Shown here: piece after piece, positions 24,503-32,973 of the stretch
Position numbering within the stretch: position 1 is the first letter of the stretch
Layout of the letters: each line of letters begins with the position of its first letter
Source of the DNA: JAWLDA01 sp041686855
Lineage (GTDB): Bacteria; Bacillota; Limnochordia; DTU080; RSA5
Length of the DNA stretch: 64,000 bases
Direction: 5' to 3'
NCBI GenBank assembly: GCA_041686855.1
Contig: JAWLDA010000002.1
Location: 248,001 to 312,000 of the forward strand
The notes under the pieces: model-generated
Told to the model about the DNA's origin: nothing
Database searches by the model: none
Seen by the model: only the letters and a program-made list of their open reading frames with translations
Program-made: the position numbers and the translations under genes

Positions 24503-25486
24503 TTAAAAGCGGGCCAACTCACGCATACCGATCAAAATTTGCTCCTGGGTGGGGATCATGGCTCGCTCGAGTATTGGATTATACGGTGTCGATGGAATGT
24601 CGGGCGCCGCCACCCGCTTGATGGGCGCATCGAGGTACATGAACGCCTCTTCCGTGATGCTGGCGGCGACCTCAGCTCCGATCCCGCCCGTGAGGTTGTC
24701 CTCGTGGACAACCATCACTTTCCCCGTCTTCTTTGCCGATGCGACCAGCGTCTCTCGATCGAGTGGGAGCAGCGTGCACAAGTCGATCACTTCGGTCTCG
24801 ATCCCCTCCTCGGCCAGCTGCTCAGCTGCGCCAAGCGCATAGTGCATCATCATCCCGTAAGCGATCACTGTCAGATCCTTACCGACCCGCTTCACATCCG
24901 CTTTCCCGATCGGCAGGTCGTAGGCGCCCTCGGGAAACTCCCCTTTTATCGACCGGTAGGCGAGCTTATGCTCCATAAAGATGACAGGATCAGGGTCGTA
25001 GATAGCCGCACGCAGCAACCCTTTTACGTCAGCGGGGGTCGTCGGCGCAACAATCTTGAGACCTGGGGTACTAAAGAAGATCGACTCAACGTTTTGCGAG
25101 TGATACAGGCCACCGTGAATCCCCCCACCGTAAGGGACGCGCACCACAATCGGACAGTGAAAGTCGTTGTTTGAGCGGTAACGCATCTTGGCGGCCTCGC
25201 TAATGATCTGGTCGACGGCCGACAAGACAAAGTCTCCAAACTGGATCTCGGCGATCGGCAGCAGGCCGCCCAACGCGGCGCCGATCGCAATGCCGACGAT
25301 ACTCGACTCGGCGAGCGGAGTGTCGACCACGCGCTCCTCGCCAAAGGCGTCGTAAAGGCCCATCGAAGCATTCATAACGCCACCGTGGCGCCCGACGTCT
25401 TGGCCGAGCAGAAAGACGCGCTCGTCACGCTCCATCTCCTCAAACATGGTCGCTCGGATCGCTTCAAGCACATTCTTAACGGCCAT
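24503..25486 (-). CDS. bkdAB: 2-oxoacid dehydrogenase E1 beta subunit
   Basis: 327 residues of the transketolase-like Pyr plus C-terminal domains. FLLGQDVGRHGGVMNAS and DTPLAESSIVGIAIGAAL near residues 30-65 contain the conserved Glu that activates the thiamine diphosphate ring, and VVRVPYGGGIHGG lies near residue 118. The heterotetramer with E1alpha decarboxylates branched-chain 2-oxoacids, providing starters for iso and anteiso fatty acids. GGAGGGTG precedes ATG 25486, which overlaps the end of the E1alpha gene by 11 bases. Confidence 0.92.
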   Translation of the reverse strand: MAVKNVLEAIRATMFEEMERDERVFLLGQDVGRHGGVMNASMGLYDAFGEERVVDTPLAESSIVGIAIGAALGGLLPIAEIQFGDFVLSAVDQIISEAAKMRYRSNNDFHCPIVVRVPYGGGIHGGLYHSQNVESIFFSTPGLKIVAPTTPADVKGLLRAAIYDPDPVIFMEHKLAYRSIKGEFPEGAYDLPIGKADVKRVGKDLTVIAYGMMMHYALGAAEQLAEEGIETEVIDLCTLLPLDRETLVASAKKTGKVMVVHEDNLTGGIGAEVAASITEEAFMYLDAPIKRVAAPDIPSTPYNPILERAMIPTQEQILIGMRELARF

Positions 25487-26489
25487 GCGCGTCACCCTCC
25501 TGTGCGTAGACGTAAGCACCTACCGAGGCAGGATCAGGATCGGGCGCGCGCTCGGCCCACTGCGCCGCTTCGAGGACCTCTTTCTCCGCGTCGGACCGAA
25601 TCGCCGCCGCACGTTCCTCGTCAAGGAGTCCGTGCTCCTTAAGGTAGGCGAAGAGGCGCGCGATCGGGTCGAGCCGCTTCCACTTCTCGACCTCTTCCCT
25701 CGAGCGGTAACGGCGATCGTCATCGTTGCTGGTATGAGGGGCGAACCGGTATGTCCTCGCCTCAATCAAGGTGGAGCCCTCACCCCGCTTGGCCCTTTCC
25801 GCCGCTTCTAAAGAAGCCTTGTAAACCGCAAAGACGTCGTTTCCGTCGACGCTTACACCGGGCATGCCGTAGGCCGACGCGCGATCGGCGACCGAAGGGA
25901 CGGGCGACTGTTTAGAGAACGGAACGGAGATCGCGTAATAGTTGTTTTCGCAGAAAAAGACGATCGGCAACTTGTGGATCCCTGCGAAATTGAGGGCCTC
26001 GTGAAAATCGCCCTTGCTCACCACTCCGTCGCCGAATGAGGCCCAGACGATGCCCTCTTCTTTTTTCAATCGCATGGCCCAGGCCAAGCCACAGGCGTGC
26101 GGCAGTTCGGTAGCGACGGGGCTTGATTGCGAGACGATGCGCAGGCGCCGGTGACCCCAGTGTTTGGGCATCTGTCGGCCGCCGCTGTTGGGATCGTCCG
26201 CTTTTCCGAACTCAAAAAGCATCACTTCGCGCAGACTCATCCCCATAGCTAGGACGACGCCTACATCCCGGTAGTAGGGCAAGACCCAGTCTCGACCGGC
26301 GACAAGCGTCTGTGCCGCCGCTACTTGGGCTCCCTCCTGGCCCTGTCCCAGTACGGTGAACGGAATCTTGCCCGAGCGCACCAGTATATCTGCACGATCG
26401 TCAACCGCTCTGGCAACGACCATGGTTTTGTACATATCAAGGATATCTTGGTCGCTTAGACCAAGCTCTATATGGCGTTTTGTAGCCAT
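25476..26489 (-). CDS. bkdAA: 2-oxoacid dehydrogenase E1 alpha subunit
   Basis: 337 residues. The thiamine diphosphate motif is present as GDGVVSKGDFHEALNFAG near residue 165 ending in FFCENNYYA. The phosphorylation-loop-like segment (APHTSNDDDRRYRS) near residue 255 suits branched-chain or related substrates, since branched-chain E1alpha proteins share the HTSDDD-type loop. First gene of the E1alpha-E1beta-E2 operon. The roughly 100 bases upstream hold no convincing promoter. Pyruvate or acetoin dehydrogenase are alternatives; the loop favours the branched-chain enzyme. Confidence 0.9.
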   Translation of the reverse strand: MATKRHIELGLSDQDILDMYKTMVVARAVDDRADILVRSGKIPFTVLGQGQEGAQVAAAQTLVAGRDWVLPYYRDVGVVLAMGMSLREVMLFEFGKADDPNSGGRQMPKHWGHRRLRIVSQSSPVATELPHACGLAWAMRLKKEEGIVWASFGDGVVSKGDFHEALNFAGIHKLPIVFFCENNYYAISVPFSKQSPVPSVADRASAYGMPGVSVDGNDVFAVYKASLEAAERAKRGEGSTLIEARTYRFAPHTSNDDDRRYRSREEVEKWKRLDPIARLFAYLKEHGLLDEERAAAIRSDAEKEVLEAAQWAERAPDPDPASVGAYVYAQEGDAHGR

Positions 26490-26589
26490 GTCGGCGTGCT
26501 CTTCCCTTCTGGTGGCAACACCTTGTCTCTTTTGACCCTACCCCTTGTATGTCCTTCCCATACTCGGGTGTATCCACCGCTCTCCCTCG

Positions 26590-27225
26590 TCAACTACCCC
26601 GGACTGCGGCCACGTCCTCGGGCCGGTTGAGATCCCACCGAACGCACGGCGCCGCAACCGGGACGCGCTGCACTCGGCCGGAACGCTCCAGCCGATGCAG
26701 CAGGGCGCGCAACCCTTGCGTCTCTTCACTTAACGTGAGCAGTTGAGGAGTGTAGCGGGTCGAGAGTAGAAGGGGGTGCCCGCCGCGACCATCGAACCGT
26801 GGAACGCTGCACTCGGACATGCGGACCTCGTGCTCTCCCATCAAAGCCTCTAACACCTCGGCGGCTGTGGGTTGATCGACCGCTAGTAGGGCGATATCTG
26901 TTGCTCCGGGCGATACGGCGCCGGCCCCCAGGCGAATGGAGCCGCATTTCCCTTCGGACCACGCGCGGTTCACGACCACACGCACCCGTCCCCGCCCAAC
27001 CTCGAGAGCGACGTGAGGTTCGCGGACAAGTGCGTCGGTGTATGCGCCCAACACCAGCGCCACACGAGCGATCCGTGTTGCCAGGAGCTCACTAATTTGG
27101 TGTCCCAGAAGAGTACGCTCTCCCCACGGGAGCAAGGCTTTCGGCGTTCCCATCCGGCTCGATGCGCCCGCCGCCAAAAGGATGGCTTCCCATCTGCGTA
27201 CCGGTGGGTAGCATGGACTCTTCAT
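26590..27225 (-). CDS. MocA-like molybdenum cofactor nucleotidyltransferase
   Basis: 211 residues beginning with the nucleotidyltransferase signature ILLAAGASSRMGTPKALLPWGERTLLG. NRAWSEGKCGSIRLG near residue 85 and LLAVDQPTAAEV near 113 match MocA/PucB proteins, which attach CMP to molybdopterin for xanthine-dehydrogenase-type enzymes. The ATG overlaps the XdhC N-domain stop as ATGA, so the genes are coupled. With the XdhC proteins it forms a maturation set, and the likely client is the hydroxylase at 47.7-51.3 kb. Confidence 0.87.
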   Translation of the reverse strand: MKSPCYPPVRRWEAILLAAGASSRMGTPKALLPWGERTLLGHQISELLATRIARVALVLGAYTDALVREPHVALEVGRGRVRVVVNRAWSEGKCGSIRLGAGAVSPGATDIALLAVDQPTAAEVLEALMGEHEVRMSECSVPRFDGRGGHPLLLSTRYTPQLLTLSEETQGLRALLHRLERSGRVQRVPVAAPCVRWDLNRPEDVAAVRGS

Positions 27226-27545
27226 GTGACCGGGACCGGTGACAATGGCTCAACAAACACTTCGAGTCGTCCCCCGCACACTTCGTAGTCGTCGCCGTAA
27301 AAGCCACGAAGGTCAACGTGGACGAGGCGAGGCACTCCCGTGTCCAGAACGTCGAGGGCCGCCTGTCTCACTTCCGCCTCGCCGCAGCCGCCGCCGATGG
27401 TTCCGACAGCCCGACCATCAGCGTAGATGATCATTCGTGCCCCGGCAGAGCGCGGTGTTGAACCGACCGCCTTGACGATGGTCGCCATGGCGCGAGGGGT
27501 CTCGTCGTCACTCGTCAGCAACTCATTCAACCAGGCTTCCACACG
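27222..27545 (-). CDS. XdhC/CoxI N-domain protein
   Basis: 107 residues from GTG 27545 (AAGGAGAGG upstream). It carries the XdhC_CoxI core GSTPRSAGARMIIYADGRAVGTIGGGCGEAEV, quoted here in parts: AGARMIIY and GTIGGGCGEAEV, near residues 35-60. XdhC proteins bind the molybdenum cofactor and help sulfurate it before insertion. The usual C-terminal Rossmann domain is missing and is encoded by the preceding gene. A frame reading into upstream sequence exists but lacks a ribosome site. Confidence 0.85.
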   Translation of the reverse strand, partial: RVEAWLNELLTSDDETPRAMATIVKAVGSTPRSAGARMIIYADGRAVGTIGGGCGEAEVRQAALDVLDTGVPRLVHVDLRGFYGDDYEVCGGRLEVFVEPLSPVPVT

Positions 27546-27588
27546 ACCTCTCCTTCTTATAAACCTACTAACCACGCTAGCCGCTCGA

Positions 27589-28389
27589 CTAAATCGTCGG
27601 CAAGCGCTCGCGCAGATGGCTTGCGCGACCGCCGCGCACGACGCTGACAATCTCGGCCACGATGGCTAGGGCTATCTCGGCCGGCGACTCCCCACCGATA
27701 TCCAGTCCAATCGGCGCGTACACCTTACTCAAAAACGCGTCCGAAGCGCCTTCCGCTCTTAACCGCTCCATGACGGTAAGGACACGCCGGCGACTGCCGA
27801 TCATGCCGAGGTAAACCGGGCGGCGGTCCAGGAGCGCCCGCATCACCTCCAAGTCGTGCAGGTGTCCCCGTGTGACGACGACGACTGCGGTCGACTCATC
27901 GATCCCCAGAGATCGGATGCCTCGTTGAAAGTCGTCACACAACACTTGCTCAGCTCGAGGGAATCGCTCTTGGTTAGCAAAGGTGGGCCGATCATCGAGA
28001 ACCGCCACCCGCATGCCGAGCGTGGCGGCGATCTCGTGGGTTGGTTGAGCGATGTGGCCCCCGCCCGCAATCACCAGGCGGAGCGCGGGATCGAATCGCT
28101 CAAAGGCCACGCGAGCACGTCCCGGGGTGTCAAACACGTCGGTGCGCACTCGCCCTGATCGCGGCCACTGGCGGGTTAGCGTCCGAATGCGTCTTTCAAC
28201 CGGGCCCTGCCACAGTGGCGGTAGCGTACTGACGCTGGTTGGTTCACCGCTCTCGTCGATAGTGATTAAATGCTTCTTGCCCAGCAACGCTTCGTCGTCA
28301 CTCTCAACGACGGTCGCCAGCACCGCCGATCTACCGGCGGCCAAACACTTTTGCAATCGCTCGTAGAGCGGAAGCTCGGATGCTCTCAC
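27589..28389 (-). CDS. XdhC family protein with Rossmann domain
   Basis: 266 residues. The N-terminal part looks like a degenerate XdhC_CoxI domain (SAVLATVVESDDEALLGKKHLIT) that lacks the GGGCGE motif of its neighbour. The C-terminal XdhC Rossmann domain is clear: LRLVIAGGGHIAQPTHEIA near residue 105, VVVVTRGHLHDLEVMRALL near residue 170 and YLGMIGSRRR near residue 193. Together with the gene at 27222 it makes up a split XdhC. GGAGG precedes GTG 28389. Confidence 0.87.
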   Translation of the reverse strand: MRASELPLYERLQKCLAAGRSAVLATVVESDDEALLGKKHLITIDESGEPTSVSTLPPLWQGPVERRIRTLTRQWPRSGRVRTDVFDTPGRARVAFERFDPALRLVIAGGGHIAQPTHEIAATLGMRVAVLDDRPTFANQERFPRAEQVLCDDFQRGIRSLGIDESTAVVVVTRGHLHDLEVMRALLDRRPVYLGMIGSRRRVLTVMERLRAEGASDAFLSKVYAPIGLDIGGESPAEIALAIVAEIVSVVRGGRASHLRERLPTI

Positions 28390-28417
28390 GTGCTTGTCAA
28401 CCTCCCGAGCGCCTCAC

Positions 28418-28690
28418 TCACGTGAGATGCTCGTCGATCACTTCCATCACGGACGGGACCAACTCGTTCCACGACGCGCTCGGATCCTTGTTCACCGTCA
28501 CGAAATTCCCCAACATAAAGACACCGGTGACGCCCTCGAGCGCAAAGATCCCGGCGGCCAGAGGCGAGTCCTGCGCCGCCTCCTTGGAGGTGTACGACTC
28601 GCTCCCGCCCCCAGTGACGGATGCGCTCACATTAAACTTCATGGCATTCGGATTCGGCGTGGGCTGTGGGTCGATGAATAACTTAGCCAT
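28418..28690 (-). CDS. Nfu N-terminal domain protein
   Basis: 90 residues matching only the Nfu/NifU N-terminal scaffold domain: PQPTPNPNAMKFNVS at the start and GVTGVFMLGNFVTVNK near residue 55. In Nfu proteins this domain is fused to the CxxC cluster domain; here that domain is a separate gene at 5547-5786. The domain has no cluster ligands of its own and may mediate client contact. It stands upstream of the XdhC genes on the same strand with a 28-base gap. Confidence 0.85.
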   Translation of the reverse strand: MAKLFIDPQPTPNPNAMKFNVSASVTGGGSESYTSKEAAQDSPLAAGIFALEGVTGVFMLGNFVTVNKDPSASWNELVPSVMEVIDEHLT

Positions 28691-28775
28691 GGTAAACCCT
28701 ACCTTTCAGTTCCCGTCTCACTAGAATTTACGCCTGTCATCTTTGGCGCCTGTCATCATAGCGGCGGTCACGGGA

Positions 28776-30161
28776 TCATACCCGCGCCACCATGCGCCCT
28801 TGCGGGTCGCCCACGACTGCTCCGTCCCGAGCGACAATCTCACCGCGCAGCATAGTCATTACCGGCAGTCCCCGGCCCTCTCGTCTCCAAAAGGCTGAGT
28901 TCTCACTCCTACTTTGCCACCACGGTCGCTCGACCTGCCACCGGGCGCCGGGATCGACGATCGTCAAATCAGCATCGGCGCCGGGGTGCAGCGCGCCTTT
29001 ACGAGGGTACAACGAGAAGCACCTCGCCGGCGCCGCGCTTGTCCACCGGACGACGTCACAGACCCGACAGCGACCGGCGATGGCGGCGTCAATGAGGAGG
29101 GGGACGAGCGTTTGTACACCGGCCATCCCAAAATTCCCCTCCCAGGCTCGCAAAGGCTCATCCGAAGCGGACTCGTGAGGTGCGTGGTCTGTGGCCACCA
29201 AGTCTAGAGTGCCCGATGCCAGTGCCTCCCATAGCGCGCGCTGATCCGCCCGGCTCCTGATCGGTGGTAGCACCTTGAGCGAATCGCCCACCGTCTCGGA
29301 ATCCTCTTCGGTCAAAAAGAGATACTGTGGGCATGTCTCCGCGCTCACACGAGCTCCTTCCCGTTTGGCCCCCTCGATCGCGGCGGTCGCTTCGGCGAGG
29401 GCGACGTGCGCTACGTGTACGCGTGCCCCACTCTCTCGTGCCAATCGGAGTACACCATCCGTCGCCAACAGCTCGCCGACTCGAGGGCGGGAAGCTAGGA
29501 GCCCTTGGTACGTAAACGCCAGATTCTCGGGGACACGGCCTCGAGCGGTATCGATCACACTGCGGTCCTCACAGTGGAAGACAAAGAGCGTCTCGCCTCC
29601 CTTTGCCGCCAGGAGCTGGTGAAGCTCTCCCCACGTCGGAGCACTGAGGTTGCCGGTTGTCGGACCCAAAAACACCTTGATCCCAACAACTCCGGCAGCA
29701 ACCAACTCGTCCACTCTGGCCAAGTGCACACCGAAATCCTCTGCAGCCGTCGCGGCGCCAAAGAGGCCGTAATCCACATACGCCCCGCGCCCCACCGCGT
29801 CCTGTTTGTGTGCGAGCGCGGCTGAGTCGACCACTGGGGGCAGCGTGTTGGGCATGTCCAGCACTGTTGTGACGCCGCCCACGGCGGCGGCCGCAGAGCC
29901 TGACCTGAAATCTTCTTTTTGCGGAAGTCCAGGATCGCGAAAGTGAACATGGCTGTCAATCGCACCGGGCAGCACCCACTTCCCCGAGGCGTCGATCACC
30001 TCCACCTCCGCTTGGACGCCCGCCCAAGCCGGCTCGCCGCCGGCATTTGACCGCTCTACGAGGCGTTCGATCAAACCGTCCGCCCCGACGATTACATCGG
30101 CCTCCAACGAGCCTGTCTCACTCCACACCGTACCACCGCGAATCATTTTGCGTCGTGCCAT
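28776..30161 (-). CDS. Dihydroorotase-like cyclic amidohydrolase
   Basis: 461 residues of the amidohydrolase superfamily. The first metal motif is AIDSHVHFRDPGLPQKEDF near residue 62, the carboxylated-lysine candidate lies in GVVGIKVFLGPTTGNL near residue 155, HCEDRS near 190, AHVALAEA near 245 and ATDHAPH near 320. This matches dihydroorotases with a bridging lysine, and also allantoinase-like and hydantoinase-like enzymes. No pyr genes are near; purine-type molybdenum hydroxylase maturation genes lie downstream, so allantoinase or another cyclic amide hydrolase is possible. AAGGGAG lies ahead of ATG 30161. Confidence 0.82.
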   Translation of the reverse strand: MARRKMIRGGTVWSETGSLEADVIVGADGLIERLVERSNAGGEPAWAGVQAEVEVIDASGKWVLPGAIDSHVHFRDPGLPQKEDFRSGSAAAAVGGVTTVLDMPNTLPPVVDSAALAHKQDAVGRGAYVDYGLFGAATAAEDFGVHLARVDELVAAGVVGIKVFLGPTTGNLSAPTWGELHQLLAAKGGETLFVFHCEDRSVIDTARGRVPENLAFTYQGLLASRPRVGELLATDGVLRLARESGARVHVAHVALAEATAAIEGAKREGARVSAETCPQYLFLTEEDSETVGDSLKVLPPIRSRADQRALWEALASGTLDLVATDHAPHESASDEPLRAWEGNFGMAGVQTLVPLLIDAAIAGRCRVCDVVRWTSAAPARCFSLYPRKGALHPGADADLTIVDPGARWQVERPWWQSRSENSAFWRREGRGLPVMTMLRGEIVARDGAVVGDPQGRMVARV

Positions 30162-30193
30162 ATCCGGCTCCCTTCGCCCCTTCACTCAGCAAC

Positions 30194-31480
30194 TTAGGCC
30201 GTCGTCAGCTCATCCTGGCGCCGACGCTCTCGCTGCCGGGCAGCCCGCGACGTGTCTTTCGTGGGGTCCAAGCCTTCCTTGCGCGTGGAGGTGAGAGCCG
30301 CTACACCTTCCGTCTTTCCCTTCGCCGCTTGGCAGTACTCGCACGCATCACTGTCGTGCGTGTCGCCGTGGTCAGGCTCGGGATACGCGGCGATGGTCCC
30401 TTCGTAGTTGCGCAGAACGATCTTGCCTGGCGACTGAGAGACGATGTAGTTGGGACCAACCGGAATCTTGCCGCCTCCGCCAGGGGCGTCGACGACGAAT
30501 GTAGGCACCGCGTACCCCGATGTATGACCCCTGAGGTGTTCGATGATCTCGATGCCCTTGGAGACCGGCGTGCGGAAGTGCTCGATCCCCTCTGAAAGAT
30601 CGCATTGATAAATGTAATAAGGACGGACCCGGGCGCGCACCAGGCGGTGCACCAACTCCTTTTGGATGTGGGGACAGTCATTGACGCCTCTCAAGAGGAC
30701 GGTCTGATTCCCAAGAGGCACGCCTGCGTCGGCCAGTCGGGCACACGCCTCGACGGCTGCCGGGGTCACTTCCTGCGGATGATTGAAGTGGGTGTTCACC
30801 CACACAGGGTGGTACTTCCGCACCATCTGACAAAACTCATCGGTGACGCGATACGGATTGGTGACCAGCACCCGCGTACCGAATCGGATGATCTCCACGT
30901 GGTCAATCGTGCGGAGTTGCTGCAGGATGTACTCGAGGCGCGCCTCGCCCAAAGAGAGCGGATCGCCACCGGAGATGAGGACGTCCCTGATCTCCGGCGT
31001 ATTGCGGATGTACTCAACCGCCTTATCTACCGCCGGACGCGGGATGCCGCCCTCTTTGGAGCCGACCAACCGACGTCGAGTGCAGTGTCGACAGTACATC
31101 GGACACATCTCGGTGACGATAAAGAGTACCCGATCGGGGTAGCGATGGGTGATGTAAGGCACCGGGGAGTCGACGTCCTCGTGGAGCGGGTCGTGCATGT
31201 CGTTCGACGAGAGAATGGCTTCGTCGTCCAGTGGAAGTCCCTGCCGCCGAATCGGACACGTGGGATCGTCGGGATCCATCAGACTCGCGTAATACGGACT
31301 GATCCCAAGGGGGAATCCGCTCCTCGCGTACTCGAGCCCCTCTTCCTCCTCTGGCGTCAAATTGATCACATGGCGCAATTCATCGATGGTGCGGATGCGA
31401 TTGCGCACCTGCCACTTCCAGTCGCGCCACTCTTCGTCTGTCACGTCTTTCCACGGAGGTATCTCTTTATAATCTCTCAT
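30194..31480 (-). CDS. kamA: Lysine 2,3-aminomutase
   Basis: 428 residues. Radical SAM motif CPMYCRHCTRR near residue 123, the SGGDPLSL motif near 163, and the PLP lysine probably in the VDAPGGGGKIPVGPNY segment near residue 325. A late Cys pair (CEYC) resembles the KamA zinc site. It converts L-lysine to beta-lysine, the first step of lysine fermentation or of beta-lysine use. No other lysine-fermentation gene lies nearby; the gene upstream encodes an ATP-grasp-like protein. GGGAGTG precedes ATG 31480. YodO-like aminomutases have the same motifs. Confidence 0.92.
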   Translation of the reverse strand: MRDYKEIPPWKDVTDEEWRDWKWQVRNRIRTIDELRHVINLTPEEEEGLEYARSGFPLGISPYYASLMDPDDPTCPIRRQGLPLDDEAILSSNDMHDPLHEDVDSPVPYITHRYPDRVLFIVTEMCPMYCRHCTRRRLVGSKEGGIPRPAVDKAVEYIRNTPEIRDVLISGGDPLSLGEARLEYILQQLRTIDHVEIIRFGTRVLVTNPYRVTDEFCQMVRKYHPVWVNTHFNHPQEVTPAAVEACARLADAGVPLGNQTVLLRGVNDCPHIQKELVHRLVRARVRPYYIYQCDLSEGIEHFRTPVSKGIEIIEHLRGHTSGYAVPTFVVDAPGGGGKIPVGPNYIVSQSPGKIVLRNYEGTIAAYPEPDHGDTHDSDACEYCQAAKGKTEGVAALTSTRKEGLDPTKDTSRAARQRERRRQDELTTA

Positions 31481-31514
31481 GGATAGCACTCCCACTTGAA
31501 AATGTCGATCACGC

Positions 31515-32942
31515 TTAAGCTTTCACGGCGACGGGCGCCATGACGGCGTCGGACATGCCATGGATGATTTTCTTGTTGAGAGGGACCGCCGTCGCTAAGA
31601 TGCCCCCCAATTTTACTTCGTCGCCAACGACGAAGTAGTAGGGGCAGAGGCGAGCCCGCGCGTCCATGCTCTTTACGCGCCCCTCGTCGAAGTCGTAATA
31701 ACGGACACGGAACTTGCGTCCTTTATGAAACCGTTGCAACACGTGCGGCGTCTCGCCAAACGCCTTCAGTGCGTGCTCCACGCTCTCGCTCCACTCCTGG
31801 GCCGATCGATCGTGTCCGATGACCACCCCCCGACTTCCCCAGGCGTCGGGGCTGTAACCGGACGGCTTGAGTACAAGCTCCCGCTCCTTCTGTGACGCCT
31901 CTTGGAGGACCCGCCAATCCTGCACAGGCAAGCCGTTGATCTCGAGATTGGGAATGACGGCGTGGGGCGGCAACGGTGTGGGGTCGACCACCCAACTCTC
32001 GGGGAAGACGTCCAACAAGAGTCGGAAACACTCCTCGCCAATATGCTGTCGCCAAAACGGGGCAATGGCCGGATGGTGCAAAAGCGCAAAAAGGAGTTTC
32101 TCCTCTAGATGCGACTTGATCGGCGGCGTCACGCGCACAAACTCTTTGCGGATCGCGTACAAGAGCAGATCGATCTTGGGGATATTTTTGAGGTCAAAGA
32201 GCTCGAAAAAGCGGTAGAGGAGGTCGACGCGCCTGCCTGACTCCAGGTGTAGCCCCTCCTCGGTGAATTGCAGCTCTTTCGGATGTACTTCGTAGGCGGA
32301 TCGACCCAGGCTGCGCATTCTCTCGGCGATCCAACGCATCTCGCCGCGGTAATCCCCAGACTCATCACTCACTGCAAACGCAAGGAGTGGATCATCGCCC
32401 TCTACCCCGTGCGTGACGGCCTCCCACAGACCGTTGACGATTCCGTCGGCCCCCCCGACCAGCCGATATCCTTGCTCGGCGTACTGCTCACTGAGCGCCC
32501 CCAACAAACCAAAGCCGCCCGGAACCGAGTCGAGTTCGGAGATGATCAGGCCGTCCTCGGTGGGGACCACGTCGGGGCGAATGATCGCGGGCACCTCCCC
32601 TCGAAACCGGCGCATTCGTTGGTAATCGATCACGCTCTCTGACTTGCCGGCTTCAAGGTAGGCACGAATCCAGTCAGGTTGACTCCCTCGCACACTGTGG
32701 AGGTAGAGTCGGTTGGCCCCATGATAAAACGAGAGAAGGTGCGGCCCTAAGTCCTCGATGCGCCGCAAAAGCTCCTGATCGATCCAAAAGGGCTCTGGAG
32801 AGATCCTAAAGGGCGTGTTCTGCCCCGGAGCCGGCTCCACCATACCCCGATGGAGCTGAGCGCCCTCCAACCCTGAATTAATCCTCAGGGCTCTCTCCTT
32901 CTCATTTGTCTCACTCTTGACATTCACATCTGCATTCGACAC
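31515..32942 (-). CDS. ATP-grasp-like protein of unknown substrate
   Basis: 475 residues from GTG 32942 (GGAGG eight bases upstream). ATP-grasp features are suggestive: RPDVVPTEDGLIISELDSVPGG near residue 125 is like the acidic metal-binding strand, here given only in part, and ELVLKPSGYSPDAWGSRGVV near 345 is like a nucleotide-binding lysine and glycine loop. Their order, with the acidic motif first, suggests a circularly permuted fold as in glutathionylspermidine-synthase-like families. Such enzymes join a carboxylate to an amine. It ends 34 bases before kamA, which makes beta-lysine, a possible substrate. No close family was recognised. Confidence 0.6.
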   Translation of the reverse strand: MSNADVNVKSETNEKERALRINSGLEGAQLHRGMVEPAPGQNTPFRISPEPFWIDQELLRRIEDLGPHLLSFYHGANRLYLHSVRGSQPDWIRAYLEAGKSESVIDYQRMRRFRGEVPAIIRPDVVPTEDGLIISELDSVPGGFGLLGALSEQYAEQGYRLVGGADGIVNGLWEAVTHGVEGDDPLLAFAVSDESGDYRGEMRWIAERMRSLGRSAYEVHPKELQFTEEGLHLESGRRVDLLYRFFELFDLKNIPKIDLLLYAIRKEFVRVTPPIKSHLEEKLLFALLHHPAIAPFWRQHIGEECFRLLLDVFPESWVVDPTPLPPHAVIPNLEINGLPVQDWRVLQEASQKERELVLKPSGYSPDAWGSRGVVIGHDRSAQEWSESVEHALKAFGETPHVLQRFHKGRKFRVRYYDFDEGRVKSMDARARLCPYYFVVGDEVKLGGILATAVPLNKKIIHGMSDAVMAPVAVKA

Positions 32943-32973
32943 TGAAGCCGCCTCCACACATCTTCGTAAAAGT

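Noticed and set aside
30605..31486. 293-codon open frame opposite kamA
   Set aside because: The minus strand encodes the radical SAM motif and other KamA signatures; the plus frame matches nothing.
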